Shown piece after piece: positions 20,428-29,066 of a DNA stretch of 64,000 bases. The DNA comes from an uncultured Cohaesibacter sp. (GTDB lineage Bacteria > Pseudomonadota > Alphaproteobacteria > Rhizobiales > Cohaesibacteraceae): NCBI RefSeq assembly GCF_963662805.1, contig NZ_OY759880.1, positions 30,873 to 94,872 of the forward strand. The letters run 5' to 3'. The notes below the pieces were generated by a model. It saw only the letters and a program-made list of their open reading frames with translations, was not told the DNA's origin and searched no databases. A program made the translations under genes and the position numbers. Positions within the stretch are counted from its first letter, which is position 1. Each line of letters begins with the position of its first letter.

Positions 20428-20443
20428 TTAACGATTACGTAAA
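20428..20443. promoter_or_regulatory. Possible CtrA box upstream of mdh, one to two mismatches
   Basis: TTAACGATTACGTAAA resembles TTAA-N7-TTAAC. It lies in the only gap upstream of the mdh-suc block, about 140 bases before mdh, and just beyond the zapE stop. It is also partly palindromic around TTACGTAA. Binding is inferred only from the motif. Confidence 0.25.
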
Positions 20444-20445
20444 CG

Positions 20446-21594
20446 TCATGATACGGCATCATCCTGCGACATATAGTCGCGCGACTGCATTTCTACTAAT
20501 CGGGATGTGGTGCGTTGAAACTCGAAAGCTTCAGTGCCGTGATCATCCGTATAAAGATCAAAGGGTGACGCAGCGGCAGTCGCTATCAATCTGATATGAT
20601 TGTCATAAAGAGTATCGATAAGGATGATGAAACGCTTGGCTTCATTCCGATTGGCGCGGCCAAGAAGCGGAATATCCTCCAGAAAGATCGTATGGTAGAG
20701 CGAAGACAGCCGTAAATAGTCTGATGCACCAAGGGGTTTTGCGCAAAGATCGTCAAAAGTGAACCTTGCAATCCCGTGCCAGGCCTGCGGCACGTGGATT
20801 TCCCGCCCCTGATGGGCGATGGCATCGCTGGGCGCACGGGGCGCCTCGATCAGCACCTCCCACATCTTCTGAAAGCGGCGCTTTGCGTCATCGTCATGAG
20901 GGTGCAGATAGACCTCCTCACCCCCCAGCTTCTCCATTCGGAAGTCGGTGCGCGCGTCGAGACGGTAAACCTCACACTGCTGTTGCAGCAGATCGATAAA
21001 CGGCAGGAAAAGCTGACGATTGAGGCCATCTTTGTAAAGCAAGGACGGCTCGACATTCGATGTCGCGACCATCACCACGCCCCGCTCGAACAGTCGCGTA
21101 AACAGGCGCCCCAGAAGCATGGCATCAGCGATATCGGTCACGGAAAATTCATCAAAGCACAGAAGTTTGAGCTCGTCAGCCAAGTCATCGGCCACCGGGC
21201 GGATCGGATCGTCCCCCTTGATCACGCCGGCCTTGATATCGGCCCGGGCTGCCTTGATCCGATCGTGCATGTCCCGCATGAACTCATGGAAGTGAAACCG
21301 CCCCTTGCGCTTGACCGGTGCGATCTCAAAGAACAGATCCATCACCATGGTCTTGCCGCGGCCAACCTCGCCCCAGACATAGAGCCCCTTGACGGGCTCA
21401 GGTGGCTGGCGCTTGGCAAATAGCCAGCCAAGAGACGATGTCTTGCGCGAGAGCCTGTTCTGACTGACCCGTTCAAGCAGCTTGTCGAAACGCTGGGCAA
21501 GGGCCCGCTGTTGCGGATCCCGCTCGATCTCGCCCCGTTCTACCTTGCTGTCATAGAAATCCGAGACCGAATATACGCCAAACTCGCTGCTCAC
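20446..21594 (-). CDS. zapE: Cell division protein ZapE (AFG1-like ATPase)
   Basis: This is an AFG1/ZapE-type AAA ATPase, linked in E. coli to Z-ring stability during constriction. The 382 residues show the Walker A loop GEVGRGKTMVMD (about 75-86), the RFHFHEFM segment, the Walker B LCFDEFSVTDIADA and the family block ILIDTLYDNHIRL near the end. It lies directly upstream of mdh on the same strand, an arrangement common in the order, with 159 bases between them. Confidence 0.93.
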   Translation of the reverse strand: MSSEFGVYSVSDFYDSKVERGEIERDPQQRALAQRFDKLLERVSQNRLSRKTSSLGWLFAKRQPPEPVKGLYVWGEVGRGKTMVMDLFFEIAPVKRKGRFHFHEFMRDMHDRIKAARADIKAGVIKGDDPIRPVADDLADELKLLCFDEFSVTDIADAMLLGRLFTRLFERGVVMVATSNVEPSLLYKDGLNRQLFLPFIDLLQQQCEVYRLDARTDFRMEKLGGEEVYLHPHDDDAKRRFQKMWEVLIEAPRAPSDAIAHQGREIHVPQAWHGIARFTFDDLCAKPLGASDYLRLSSLYHTIFLEDIPLLGRANRNEAKRFIILIDTLYDNHIRLIATAAASPFDLYTDDHGTEAFEFQRTTSRLVEMQSRDYMSQDDAVS

Positions 21595-21775
21595 AAATTC
21601 ATCCCTCTGCTGTCAGACCTCAGGATCGCAATGGCCAGAGCGCTGTCGCCGTCCGCAGACGGCCTGTCAACGCAACAAAGTGCGACACTCTCTCAAATGC
21701 GTCCTCTAACGCACGGAGCAGCGCTCCGCAAGCCTACCAAAGACTGCGGATGATCAAACCAGACCATCGAGAAAC

Positions 21776-22333
21776 CTAGCGGAAGAAGGAGACCGCGCGA
21801 CCATCCTGACCTGCCAACCCGTCAAACCGGGCGGGAGAAGAGGAGAACAGGTTGGCGATTGGCGTTGTGCCATCCTCGGCAAGCAAGATCACTTTCTTGC
21901 CTTCCAGCTTCCACGCGTTGATCCGCTGCAGATCCGCAGAAGCACAGCCCCGCGTCGAGGCACGATAGCCACCGGTCCAGTTGGTCAGATTGACATTCAG
22001 CTTGCACTGCTCTGCCCCCGAGGCCAAAGTCCATGCACCAAGCAGATCGGTGCGGCTGAGCGTGCGAGCGGAGGCAGGTGCTACCATGTCTCCGGAAATC
22101 TGGCCGGGCTCGGTGAATTCAGCTTCTGCACCAAGGGCATTGTTGATCGGCTGGCCCTGTTGGGGCGTTGCATACTGATCATTCGGAATGAGCGGGCTCA
22201 GCCCCTGACTTTCAACCGGTGCGGTCGGTGCAGGCGTGAGCGGTGAGCTCTGATTGCCACCAAACCGGTCAAACCCGGCAGTCGAACAACCAGCCAGGAC
22301 AACAAGGCAACCAAGTGCGCAATATCGAATCAT
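21776..22333 (-). CDS. Lipoprotein with AprI/Inh (Omp19-like) domain
   Basis: The 185 residues start with a lipoprotein signal ending in the lipobox LAGC (Cys16). A Pro/Gln-rich linker follows, then a C-terminal domain with the AprI/Inh pattern: LLGAWTLASGAEQCKLNVNL, TRGCASADLQRINAWKLEGKKVILL and AEDGTTPIANLF. In this family the domain inhibits metalloproteases, and Brucella Omp19 is a surface-exposed relative. The ATG at 22333 is preceded by GGAG at six bases. Whether it inhibits a protease is not shown by sequence. Confidence 0.8.
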   Translation of the reverse strand: MIRYCALGCLVVLAGCSTAGFDRFGGNQSSPLTPAPTAPVESQGLSPLIPNDQYATPQQGQPINNALGAEAEFTEPGQISGDMVAPASARTLSRTDLLGAWTLASGAEQCKLNVNLTNWTGGYRASTRGCASADLQRINAWKLEGKKVILLAEDGTTPIANLFSSSPARFDGLAGQDGRAVSFFR

Positions 22334-22430
22334 AACACTCTCCATCCGACACCCTACCCCAACTGTCGAATCTTCTGTACGTTTTATCAAGTCGGTAAAT
22401 ACCATTTGACGAGGTTTCGCCTTCGTCTGA

Positions 22431-23069
22431 TCAGGATTTTTCCAAAACCAGGGTTTCGCCATCCCGGCCAACACCCACCCAGGTTCCCGTGCCGCGGGAC
22501 TTCAGGCTGACGATTTCATCACCCATATGATCCTTCAGCACCAGTCGGCCCTCGAAAGCAGTCCAGCTATCAAGCATGAACAGGCCTGTCGGACAGGCAG
22601 AACTTCCCTTGGCCTTGTGATCGAGATTTTCGCCAGCGTCCTCCAGCACCACTTCGCAGCGGTCGGCAAGGCCGAGATAGCTCCCGATTTGCTCCATCTT
22701 CGAACGGGCAGCAGGCTTGACCAGCAGCCACCGGCCAACGAAGGGCTTGAGGTCAGTCCGGTTCGTTGTGATGGCAGCCTGGTTGGCAGCAAGCGCGCTC
22801 GCATAGGAGATCTTGGTCTCGCCACCCGTTACGGGATCGACCGAACCCGGCTCAGGGGCTTGCATTGCAAGCGTTTCATCATTGGATTGGAGAAACTTGT
22901 CCGGACCGGACGCAGGATCAACCGGCTGAGCCGAAACAGGAGGAGGAAGTTGTGCGCTAGACATCGGCGCACCGACCGTCTGGCTCTTTTGAGGACCGCC
23001 AGACACCGCGCATCCCGCGAGCGCGAGACTCATCAGCGAAATCGCAAAATAGTGACGATTACCGGTCAA
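22431..23069 (-). CDS. Second Inh/Omp19-like lipoprotein, probable TTG start
   Basis: The 212 residues share the layout of the neighbouring lipoprotein: signal peptide, lipobox ALAGC (Cys20), a Pro/Gln-rich linker, then an AprI/Inh-like beta-barrel region (FVGRWLLV, ADRCEVVLEDAG, SACPTGLFMLDSWTAFEG, GTWVGVGRDGETLVL). The two cysteines of the domain are kept. No ATG gives a usable signal peptide. A TTG at 23069 preceded by AGGGAAGAGA does, so I propose it as the start. It lies 97 bases from the other lipoprotein gene and may derive from the same ancestor. Confidence 0.7.
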   Translation of the reverse strand: MTGNRHYFAISLMSLALAGCAVSGGPQKSQTVGAPMSSAQLPPPVSAQPVDPASGPDKFLQSNDETLAMQAPEPGSVDPVTGGETKISYASALAANQAAITTNRTDLKPFVGRWLLVKPAARSKMEQIGSYLGLADRCEVVLEDAGENLDHKAKGSSACPTGLFMLDSWTAFEGRLVLKDHMGDEIVSLKSRGTGTWVGVGRDGETLVLEKS

Positions 23070-23285
23070 TCTCTTCCCTAGTGCCCATCTCAAGACGGCT
23101 GTCGTGGTACCCAAACGAATTCTTCCACCAGCCCTCGGCCAATTGAAGATCTTGCCCATGCTGCAAGGCAGCACCCTCTTACTGATACCAGCGCCCCTGA
23201 CAAAGGGCAAAAGCTTTTGCCGCTTTTGCGAAAGGCAACTGCGCTATCAACATGTTTGGCCTCTTTAGTGATGGCACAATGCGTC

Positions 23286-23324
23286 AAAAAGAAGGGGCCC
23301 ATGGTAAAAATACCAGTGAGCCCC
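23286..23324 (-). terminator. Terminator of the fructose-bisphosphate aldolase gene
   Basis: On the minus strand GGGGCTCACTGGTA pairs with TACCATGGGCCCC around TTTT, and TTCTTTTTG follows. It lies about 25 bases after the fba stop. Confidence 0.75.
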
Positions 23325-23348
23325 ACCATGTATCGAATTTTCGACAGC

Positions 23349-24431
23349 TTATTTGTCGGCAACCGTTTTGCCAACGGACCCGAGGTCCTTCATGGCTTCT
23401 TCTACGCGAGCAATCATGCCCTCTTCACCAGCGCGCAGCCATTTGCGAGGATCATAATATTTCTTGTAAGGGGTCGCATCTGTCGGATCCACCTGATGCT
23501 TGAAGGCAATCGGTTTTTCGTCGATCTTGGCAGCAACAGCTTCCGCGAAGGCGAACTGGATGTCGGTATCGACGTTCATCTTGAACACGCCGTAGCTGAC
23601 AGCTTCTGCGATCTGCTCTTTGGAAGAGCCCGAACCACCGTGGAAGACGAGGCTGAGAGGCTTGTCACCGCCACCACGTTCCTTGGACACCAGAGCCTGA
23701 GAATGCTTCAGGATCTCCGGACGCAGCTTGACGTTGCCCGGTGCATAAACGCCGTGCACGTTGCCGAAGGATGCAGCCACGGTGAAGTGACCGATCTTGG
23801 ACAGCACGTCATAAGCGTAGAGCACGTCCTCAGGCTGGGTGTAGAGGTTCGGATTCTCTGCATCGCCTTCTTCCAGCTCGGAACCGATACCGTCTTCTTC
23901 ACCACCGGTCACACCGAGCTCGATTTCGAGGCTCATGCCCATCGGAGCCATGCGCTCGAGATATTTGGCGCAGGTCTGAACGTTGTCTTCGAGGGATTCC
24001 TCGGACAGGTCGATCATGTGGGAGGTGTAGAGCGGACGGCCATGGGTCTTGTAATAGGCTTCGCCGTGATCGAGAAGGCCATCAACCCAAGGCAGGAGCT
24101 TGCGGTTGCAGTGGTCGGTATGCATGATCACGCAGATGCCATAGGCTTCAGCGAGCAGGTTGACATGCTGCGCGATGGAAACGGAACCCAGAACGCGAGC
24201 CTGCATGGCGTCGGGAGCGCCCTGACCAGCATAGAACTGTGCGCCGCCGTTGGACATCTGAATGATGATATCGGATTTTGCCTTGGCAGCAGCTTCCATA
24301 ACCGCATTGAGGCTGTTGGTACCGGTGACATTCACCGCAGGCAGCGCGTAGCCGCCTTCCTTGCAGGCTTTCAGAAGCTGCAGATATTCTTCGCCGGTGA
24401 CGACACCTGGACGCAGTTTGATTCCGCTCAC
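23349..24431 (-). CDS. fba: Class II fructose-bisphosphate aldolase
   Basis: This zinc-dependent enzyme cleaves fructose 1,6-bisphosphate (or condenses triose phosphates in gluconeogenesis). The 360 residues are of the long class II type. Visible are the zinc ligands in MHTDHCNRKLLPW, GNVHGVYAPG and LVFHGGSGSSK, and the DTDIQFAF segment. It stands alone with its own terminator; 295 bases lie upstream. Confidence 0.95.
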   Translation of the reverse strand: MSGIKLRPGVVTGEEYLQLLKACKEGGYALPAVNVTGTNSLNAVMEAAAKAKSDIIIQMSNGGAQFYAGQGAPDAMQARVLGSVSIAQHVNLLAEAYGICVIMHTDHCNRKLLPWVDGLLDHGEAYYKTHGRPLYTSHMIDLSEESLEDNVQTCAKYLERMAPMGMSLEIELGVTGGEEDGIGSELEEGDAENPNLYTQPEDVLYAYDVLSKIGHFTVAASFGNVHGVYAPGNVKLRPEILKHSQALVSKERGGGDKPLSLVFHGGSGSSKEQIAEAVSYGVFKMNVDTDIQFAFAEAVAAKIDEKPIAFKHQVDPTDATPYKKYYDPRKWLRAGEEGMIARVEEAMKDLGSVGKTVADK

Positions 24432-24726
24432 GGCTCAATCTCCTGTATCTTGAGATGGTAATAGTCTCGCTATTCGAATAAAGCATTCCCTCTGCCCAGT
24501 CCAGCCAATAGCGCGGTCGGCAAAGGTTGAAATCCATCTTTCATTTAAACGCGTTGCCTGTATATCAGGCGCAGGCGGGCGGGCGTTGATCACTGTCAAA
24601 AAACCCTCGCCCAAAAGGCGCACTCCGCATGCAACGGCCATGGTTGCACAGCTGCAACGGGATGAAAAGGCTCTGATGGATCATCCCGATTGCAATCGAT
24701 GCAATTGATCAGGCGCTTCGCCCGGC

Positions 24727-25179
24727 CTAGGCAGCCTGTGAGCTGGGAAGAAGGCCCTTGGCCTTCGCACGGTCGATGGCGAGACCGACATCGGCATAAC
24801 AATCCCGAATCGCCTGCTTGCGGGCTTTGCCTTCGAGGGAGCCATCCACCTCATCGATCAAAAGATCAATCATCGGCGGCCGGTAGGGCACTATCGGCAA
24901 CTTGAACACCTTCCCGCGCGGCCTGAACGCAACGACGAGATCAATCCTCGGCGAGTAGGGTTGCAAAAAGATGTCGATGGGTTTGGGGCAGTAATCATCG
25001 GGAATGATGCCCTTCTCGCGCATCACGTCATAGACCGCCCGATCAAGGCCGTCTGCTGGCGCGATCCCTGCGCTGAAGGCGCGGGCGCTATAGGCAATCC
25101 CCTGGTTGAAATAGGCCTCGGCCAGAATACTTCGGTCGCTGTTGGCCTCGTCTACGAACAAGATGTTCGTCTGCAGCAT
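24727..25179 (-). CDS. Low-molecular-weight phosphatase/arsenate-reductase-like protein lacking the catalytic cysteine
   Basis: The 150 residues follow the LMW protein-tyrosine phosphatase / ArsC fold: NILFVDEANSDRSILAEA (where active members have VCxxNxxRS), FSAGIAPADGLDRAV and VMREKGIIPDD. The nucleophilic cysteine of the P-loop is Asp10, while Asn13, Arg16 and Ser17 remain. The usual C-terminal Asp-Pro motif is not obvious. It is therefore probably not a phosphatase or arsenate reductase and may bind phosphate or a partner protein. No ars genes are nearby. Confidence 0.7.
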   Translation of the reverse strand: MLQTNILFVDEANSDRSILAEAYFNQGIAYSARAFSAGIAPADGLDRAVYDVMREKGIIPDDYCPKPIDIFLQPYSPRIDLVVAFRPRGKVFKLPIVPYRPPMIDLLIDEVDGSLEGKARKQAIRDCYADVGLAIDRAKAKGLLPSSQAA

Positions 25180-25471
25180 GTGAGCCTCCCTGTCAGGTCA
25201 ACGCCTGATGCGCCAGCTATCTGAAAATTCTGACAGCGCCGTGACAAACCCCAGAAATGATCACTTACTCACCAGAGAATAAAGACTGGCGCGGATCCTT
25301 CGGCCTGAAAGGCGACTGTTACGAATGAGCGTCCGTCTTGGACAGGCCCGTAGGTGGGAATCAAATGTGGCGATCACAAGCCCGGAGAGATGACGACTTT
25401 GTTATCTCCACCAATCAAGGCGCTGAAAAATGGCGGAAACATCGCACGGGGAGCGGGCAGAATGCGCCCAT
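25180..25471. other. Intergenic region without a recognised gene
   Basis: About 290 bases lie between the phosphatase-like gene and the sdhB terminator. I see no ORF with a good ribosome-binding site, no repeat and no RNA family. It presumably holds the promoter of the phosphatase-like gene. Confidence 0.4.
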
Positions 25472-25507
25472 AAAAAACCGCTCTCCGGAGACCCGAAGAG
25501 CGGTTTT
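25472..25507 (-). terminator. Terminator of the sdh operon
   Basis: On the minus strand an 11-bp stem AAAACCGCTCT/AGAGCGGTTTT with a 12-base loop is followed by further T. It lies about 20 bases after the sdhB stop. Confidence 0.85.
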
Positions 25508-25528
25508 ACAGATCGTCTGGTCAGCGTC

Positions 25529-26311
25529 CTAGATGGCGCGTTCGACCATCATGCGTTTGATCTCTGCAATGGCTTTCGCCGGGTTCAGACCTTTCGGGCA
25601 AACCTTGGTGCAGTTCATGATCGTGTGGCAACGATAGGCGCCGAACACGTGATCGAGATGATCGAGGCGTTCGCCGGTATATTCGTCACGGCTGTCGATA
25701 ATCCAGCGGTAGGCCTGCAGCAAGGCAGCAGGGCCGATATACCGCTCACCGTTCCACCAATAGGACGGGCAGGAGGTCGAGCAGGACGCGCAGAGAATGC
25801 ACTCGTAAAGACCGTCGAGTTTGGCACGGTCTTCGCGGCTCTGCAGCCACTCGGTTTCCGGTGCCGGGGTGTCGGTCTTCAGATAAGGCTCGATCGAGGC
25901 ATGCTGGGCATAGAAATTGTTGAGGTCGGGAACAAGGTCCTTGACTACTTTCATATGCGGCAGCGGGTAAACCTTGACCACCTTCGATTTGCATTCGTCC
26001 ATGCCGAAGGTACATGCCAGCGTGTTGGCGCCGTCAATGTTCATCGCACAGGAGCCGCAAATGCCTTCGCGGCAGGACCGGCGCAGGGTCAGGGTCGCAT
26101 CGATAGTGTCCTTGATGTACAGAAGGCCATCAAGAACCATCGGGCCGCAGGCATCGCGGTCCACAAAATAGGTATCGATCTGCGGGTTTTTGCCGTCGTC
26201 AGGATTCCAGCGATAGATGCGGAATTCGGTCAAGTTGGTCGCGCCTTCCGGCTTTGGCCAGGTCTTGCCTTCTTTGATCACTGAGTTCTTCGGCAGCGCA
26301 AGTTCAACCAT
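25529..26311 (-). CDS. sdhB: Succinate dehydrogenase iron-sulfur subunit
   Basis: This subunit passes electrons from SdhA FAD to ubiquinone through three clusters. The 260 residues show the [2Fe-2S] ligands (SCREGICGSCAMN plus a later Cys), the [4Fe-4S] set CILCASCSTSCP and the [3Fe-4S] set CHTIMNCTKVCPKGLNP. Each cluster motif is complete. It is the last gene of sdhCDAB, 107 bases after sdhA, with a strong terminator behind it. Confidence 0.98.
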   Translation of the reverse strand: MVELALPKNSVIKEGKTWPKPEGATNLTEFRIYRWNPDDGKNPQIDTYFVDRDACGPMVLDGLLYIKDTIDATLTLRRSCREGICGSCAMNIDGANTLACTFGMDECKSKVVKVYPLPHMKVVKDLVPDLNNFYAQHASIEPYLKTDTPAPETEWLQSREDRAKLDGLYECILCASCSTSCPSYWWNGERYIGPAALLQAYRWIIDSRDEYTGERLDHLDHVFGAYRCHTIMNCTKVCPKGLNPAKAIAEIKRMMVERAI

Positions 26312-26418
26312 CTTTTCGCTCCGTTCATTCGGGTCTCGCCCGTCCCGCTGGTCTGGCGGTCATCCGGGCATCCAATTCGGAAAAGGTCGGACAGGCTGAG
26401 CTGTCCGACACAGGGCTG

Positions 26419-28266
26419 TTAGTAGACGCGGGCTTTCGGTGCAATCTTGGCCGGATCGATCCCACCCTCTTCAGGCGTGGTCAGCGGATCCAGCACCACC
26501 GGACGATAGTCGAGACGGACATCGCCATCTTCGGCTACCCAGGCCAGCGTATGCTTGCGCCAGTTTACGTCGTCGCGACCTGCCAGAGGACCGTCTTTGT
26601 AGTCCTCGCGAGCGTGTGCGCCGCGGCTTTCCTTGCGAGCCTCGGCACCGACAACGGTCGGGATCGCGTTGATCATCAGGTTCTGCAGCTCGAGCGATTC
26701 CATCAGATCGGAGTTCCAGATCAGGGAACGGTCGGTGACCTTCATGTCGGCCATTTCGCCCCAGATTTCCTTCATCTCCTTGCAGCCCTGCTCAAGGGTT
26801 TCCTGCGTACGGAAGACGGCTGCGTTGTTCTGCATGCTCTTCTGCATTTTCAGGCGAAGATCAGCAGTCGGCGTGCCACCGTTTGCATGGCGAACCTTGT
26901 CGAAGTTTTCCATGACCTTGTCGAAGCAGGCAAGGTTCGGCGTCGGCATCGGCGATTCACGATCGATGACATGGCCAGCCTTGATCGCAGCAGCACGGCC
27001 AAAGACCACAAGGTCGATGAGCGAGTTGGAGCCAAGACGGTTTGCACCATGAACCGAAGCACAGGCAGCTTCACCCACGGCCATCAGGCCCGGAGCAACT
27101 GCGTTCGGATCGTCCTTGGTCGGAGCCAGCACTTCACCCCAATAGTTGGTCGGAATACCGCCCATGTTGTAGTGAACCGTCGGCAGCACCGGAATCGGGT
27201 CCTTGGTCACGTCGACACCGGCAAAGATCTCGGCCGATTCGGAGATACCCGGCAGACGTTCTGCCAGAATTTCCGGATCAAGGTGATCGAGGTGCAGGAA
27301 GATATGGTCTTTCTGCGGGCCAACGCCGCGACCTTCGCGGATCTCGATAGTCATGCAGCGCGAGACAACGTCGCGGGACGCAAGGTCCTTGGCGCTCGGT
27401 GCATAGCGTTCCATGAAGCGTTCGCCTTCGGAGTTGACGAGATAGCCACCTTCCCCGCGCACACCTTCGGTGATCAGGCAGCCTGCGCCGTAGATCCCGG
27501 TTGGGTGGAACTGAACGAACTCCATGTCCTGCAGCGGCAGGCCTGCACGGGCGATCATGGCGTTGCCGTCACCGGTGATGGTGTGAGCGGACGTTGCCGA
27601 GAAGTAGCAGCGGCCATAACCACCGGTCGCCAGAACAACCATCTTGGCGTTAAAGCGGTGGATCGTGCCGTCATCAAGGTTCCAGGCAACGATACCTTCG
27701 CAGACGCCGTTGTCGTTCATCAGCAGATCGAGAGCGAAATACTCGATGTAGAATTCGGCCTTGTGACGGATCGACTGGCCATAGAGCGTGTGCAGGATTG
27801 CGTGACCGGTACGGTCAGCGGCAGCACAGGTACGCTGCACGGCAGGACCTTCACCGAAGTTCTGCATGTGGCCGCCGAACGGACGCTGGTAGATCTTGCC
27901 TTCTTCGGTACGCGAGAAGGGCACGCCATAATGCTCAAGCTCGTAAACGGCCTTCGGGGCCTCACGGGCGAGATATTCCATGGCGTCGGTGTCACCGAGC
28001 CAGTCAGACCCCTTGACGGTGTCATACATATGCCACTGCCAGCTGTCCGGACCCATGTTCTGCAGCGAAGCGGCGATGCCACCCTGTGCAGCAACGGTAT
28101 GCGAACGGGTCGGGAAAACCTTGGTCACGCAAGCAGTTCTGAGGCCCTGTTCGGCCATGCCGAGCGTTGCACGCAGACCAGCGCCACCGGCACCGACCAC
28201 AACAACGTCATGATAATGGTCGTGAACCTCATAGGCCCGACCGTTGATATTGTAGGTATTGGCCAT
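26419..28266 (-). CDS. sdhA: Succinate dehydrogenase flavoprotein subunit
   Basis: This is the catalytic subunit that oxidises succinate to fumarate with covalently bound FAD (complex II, inner membrane). The 615 residues include the FAD-binding VVVVGAGGAGLRATLG, the histidine of covalent attachment in RSHTVAAQGG, the QFHPTGIYG active-site block and the C-terminal HTLAWVAEDG/LDYRPV end. The ATG at 28266 is chosen over a TTG six codons upstream. It follows sdhD by seven bases. Confidence 0.98.
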   Translation of the reverse strand: MANTYNINGRAYEVHDHYHDVVVVGAGGAGLRATLGMAEQGLRTACVTKVFPTRSHTVAAQGGIAASLQNMGPDSWQWHMYDTVKGSDWLGDTDAMEYLAREAPKAVYELEHYGVPFSRTEEGKIYQRPFGGHMQNFGEGPAVQRTCAAADRTGHAILHTLYGQSIRHKAEFYIEYFALDLLMNDNGVCEGIVAWNLDDGTIHRFNAKMVVLATGGYGRCYFSATSAHTITGDGNAMIARAGLPLQDMEFVQFHPTGIYGAGCLITEGVRGEGGYLVNSEGERFMERYAPSAKDLASRDVVSRCMTIEIREGRGVGPQKDHIFLHLDHLDPEILAERLPGISESAEIFAGVDVTKDPIPVLPTVHYNMGGIPTNYWGEVLAPTKDDPNAVAPGLMAVGEAACASVHGANRLGSNSLIDLVVFGRAAAIKAGHVIDRESPMPTPNLACFDKVMENFDKVRHANGGTPTADLRLKMQKSMQNNAAVFRTQETLEQGCKEMKEIWGEMADMKVTDRSLIWNSDLMESLELQNLMINAIPTVVGAEARKESRGAHAREDYKDGPLAGRDDVNWRKHTLAWVAEDGDVRLDYRPVVLDPLTTPEEGGIDPAKIAPKARVY

Positions 28267-28273
28267 CGGATCA

Positions 28274-28648
28274 TTAACCCCCAAAGGACACTTTTAGGAC
28301 CGCAAAGACGCAAGCAGCGCATGCAACCAGAGAGAAGATGGTGTTGCCCATCTTCGCGAGGGTACGGAACAGCTGATTCTGCAGATAGTCCTCAGTGATG
28401 GTCTGCACACCGGAGTGCATGTGGAAGCCGCCGACAATGACGAACAGCAGCAGCAGGACGGCGACAATCGGATTGCCGACCAGGTCAAGCGCGCCTTGAT
28501 AGTCAGAGCCGAGAGCGCAAATGATAATCCAGATAAAAGCAATGACGAGCGGCACCAGAAGCACGGAAGTCATGCGCATCATCCAGTGATGCTCGGTACC
28601 ATGGTGCGTTGCGCCAAGGCCTCGGATGATTTTGGTTGGTGTTTTCAT
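28274..28648 (-). CDS. sdhD: Succinate dehydrogenase membrane anchor subunit
   Basis: The 124 residues form a small three-helix membrane anchor that, with SdhC, holds heme b and the quinone site. Hydrophobic helices lie at about 27-46 (TSVLLVPLVIAFIWIIICAL), 58-77 and 98-118. HHWMMRM and GGFHMHSGVQTITEDY carry the conserved histidine and quinone-site pattern. It lies between sdhC and sdhA in the operon. Confidence 0.93.
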   Translation of the reverse strand: MKTPTKIIRGLGATHHGTEHHWMMRMTSVLLVPLVIAFIWIIICALGSDYQGALDLVGNPIVAVLLLLFVIVGGFHMHSGVQTITEDYLQNQLFRTLAKMGNTIFSLVACAACVFAVLKVSFGG

Positions 28649-28661
28649 CTCTCTCTCCCGC

Positions 28662-29066
28662 CTACATTACCGAGTAGCCGATGATCCAGATGAGCACGGT
28701 CAGAACCACGCCACCGATCAAGGTTGCCAGATAAAGAAATTCGATTTGAGGCTTTTCCATCATCACGGGAATATCCCAGAGGAAGTGGCGCAGACCGCCC
28801 AGAAGGTGGTGCACCAAGGCCCAGGTGAAGCCGAACATCACGAGACGGCCGAGGATGGAACCCCAGAGCATCTGTGCAGTGTCAAAAGCTTCCGGGCCGG
28901 TAGCCAGAGCGAGAAGCCAATAGGCAAGAAAGAGAGTACCAGCATAAATGGCCGAGCCACTGAGACGATGGCTGATGGAAACAACCATGGACAAAGTAAG
29001 CCTGTAGGCACCATGCTGAACGTGTGGGGAGATCGGGCGTTTGCCCTTCAGGTCGACGTCTGTCAT
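28662..29066 (-). CDS. sdhC: Succinate dehydrogenase cytochrome b556 subunit
   Basis: The 134 residues are typical of SdhC: RPISPHVQHGAYRL, the SISHRLSGSAIYAG motif of the quinone pocket, and the heme-ligand region ALVHHLLGGLRHFLWD, with three membrane helices. The ATG at 29066 opens the family-typical start MTDVDLKGKRP; the longer frame upstream looks non-coding. It is the first gene of sdhCDAB. Confidence 0.95.
   Translation of the reverse strand: MTDVDLKGKRPISPHVQHGAYRLTLSMVVSISHRLSGSAIYAGTLFLAYWLLALATGPEAFDTAQMLWGSILGRLVMFGFTWALVHHLLGGLRHFLWDIPVMMEKPQIEFLYLATLIGGVVLTVLIWIIGYSVM

Noticed and set aside
24640..24705. GTTGCA...TGCAAC and TTGCA...TGCAA inverted repeats upstream of fba
   Set aside because: The stems are short (5-6 bp), with no T-run and no conserved architecture. 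They could be chance.
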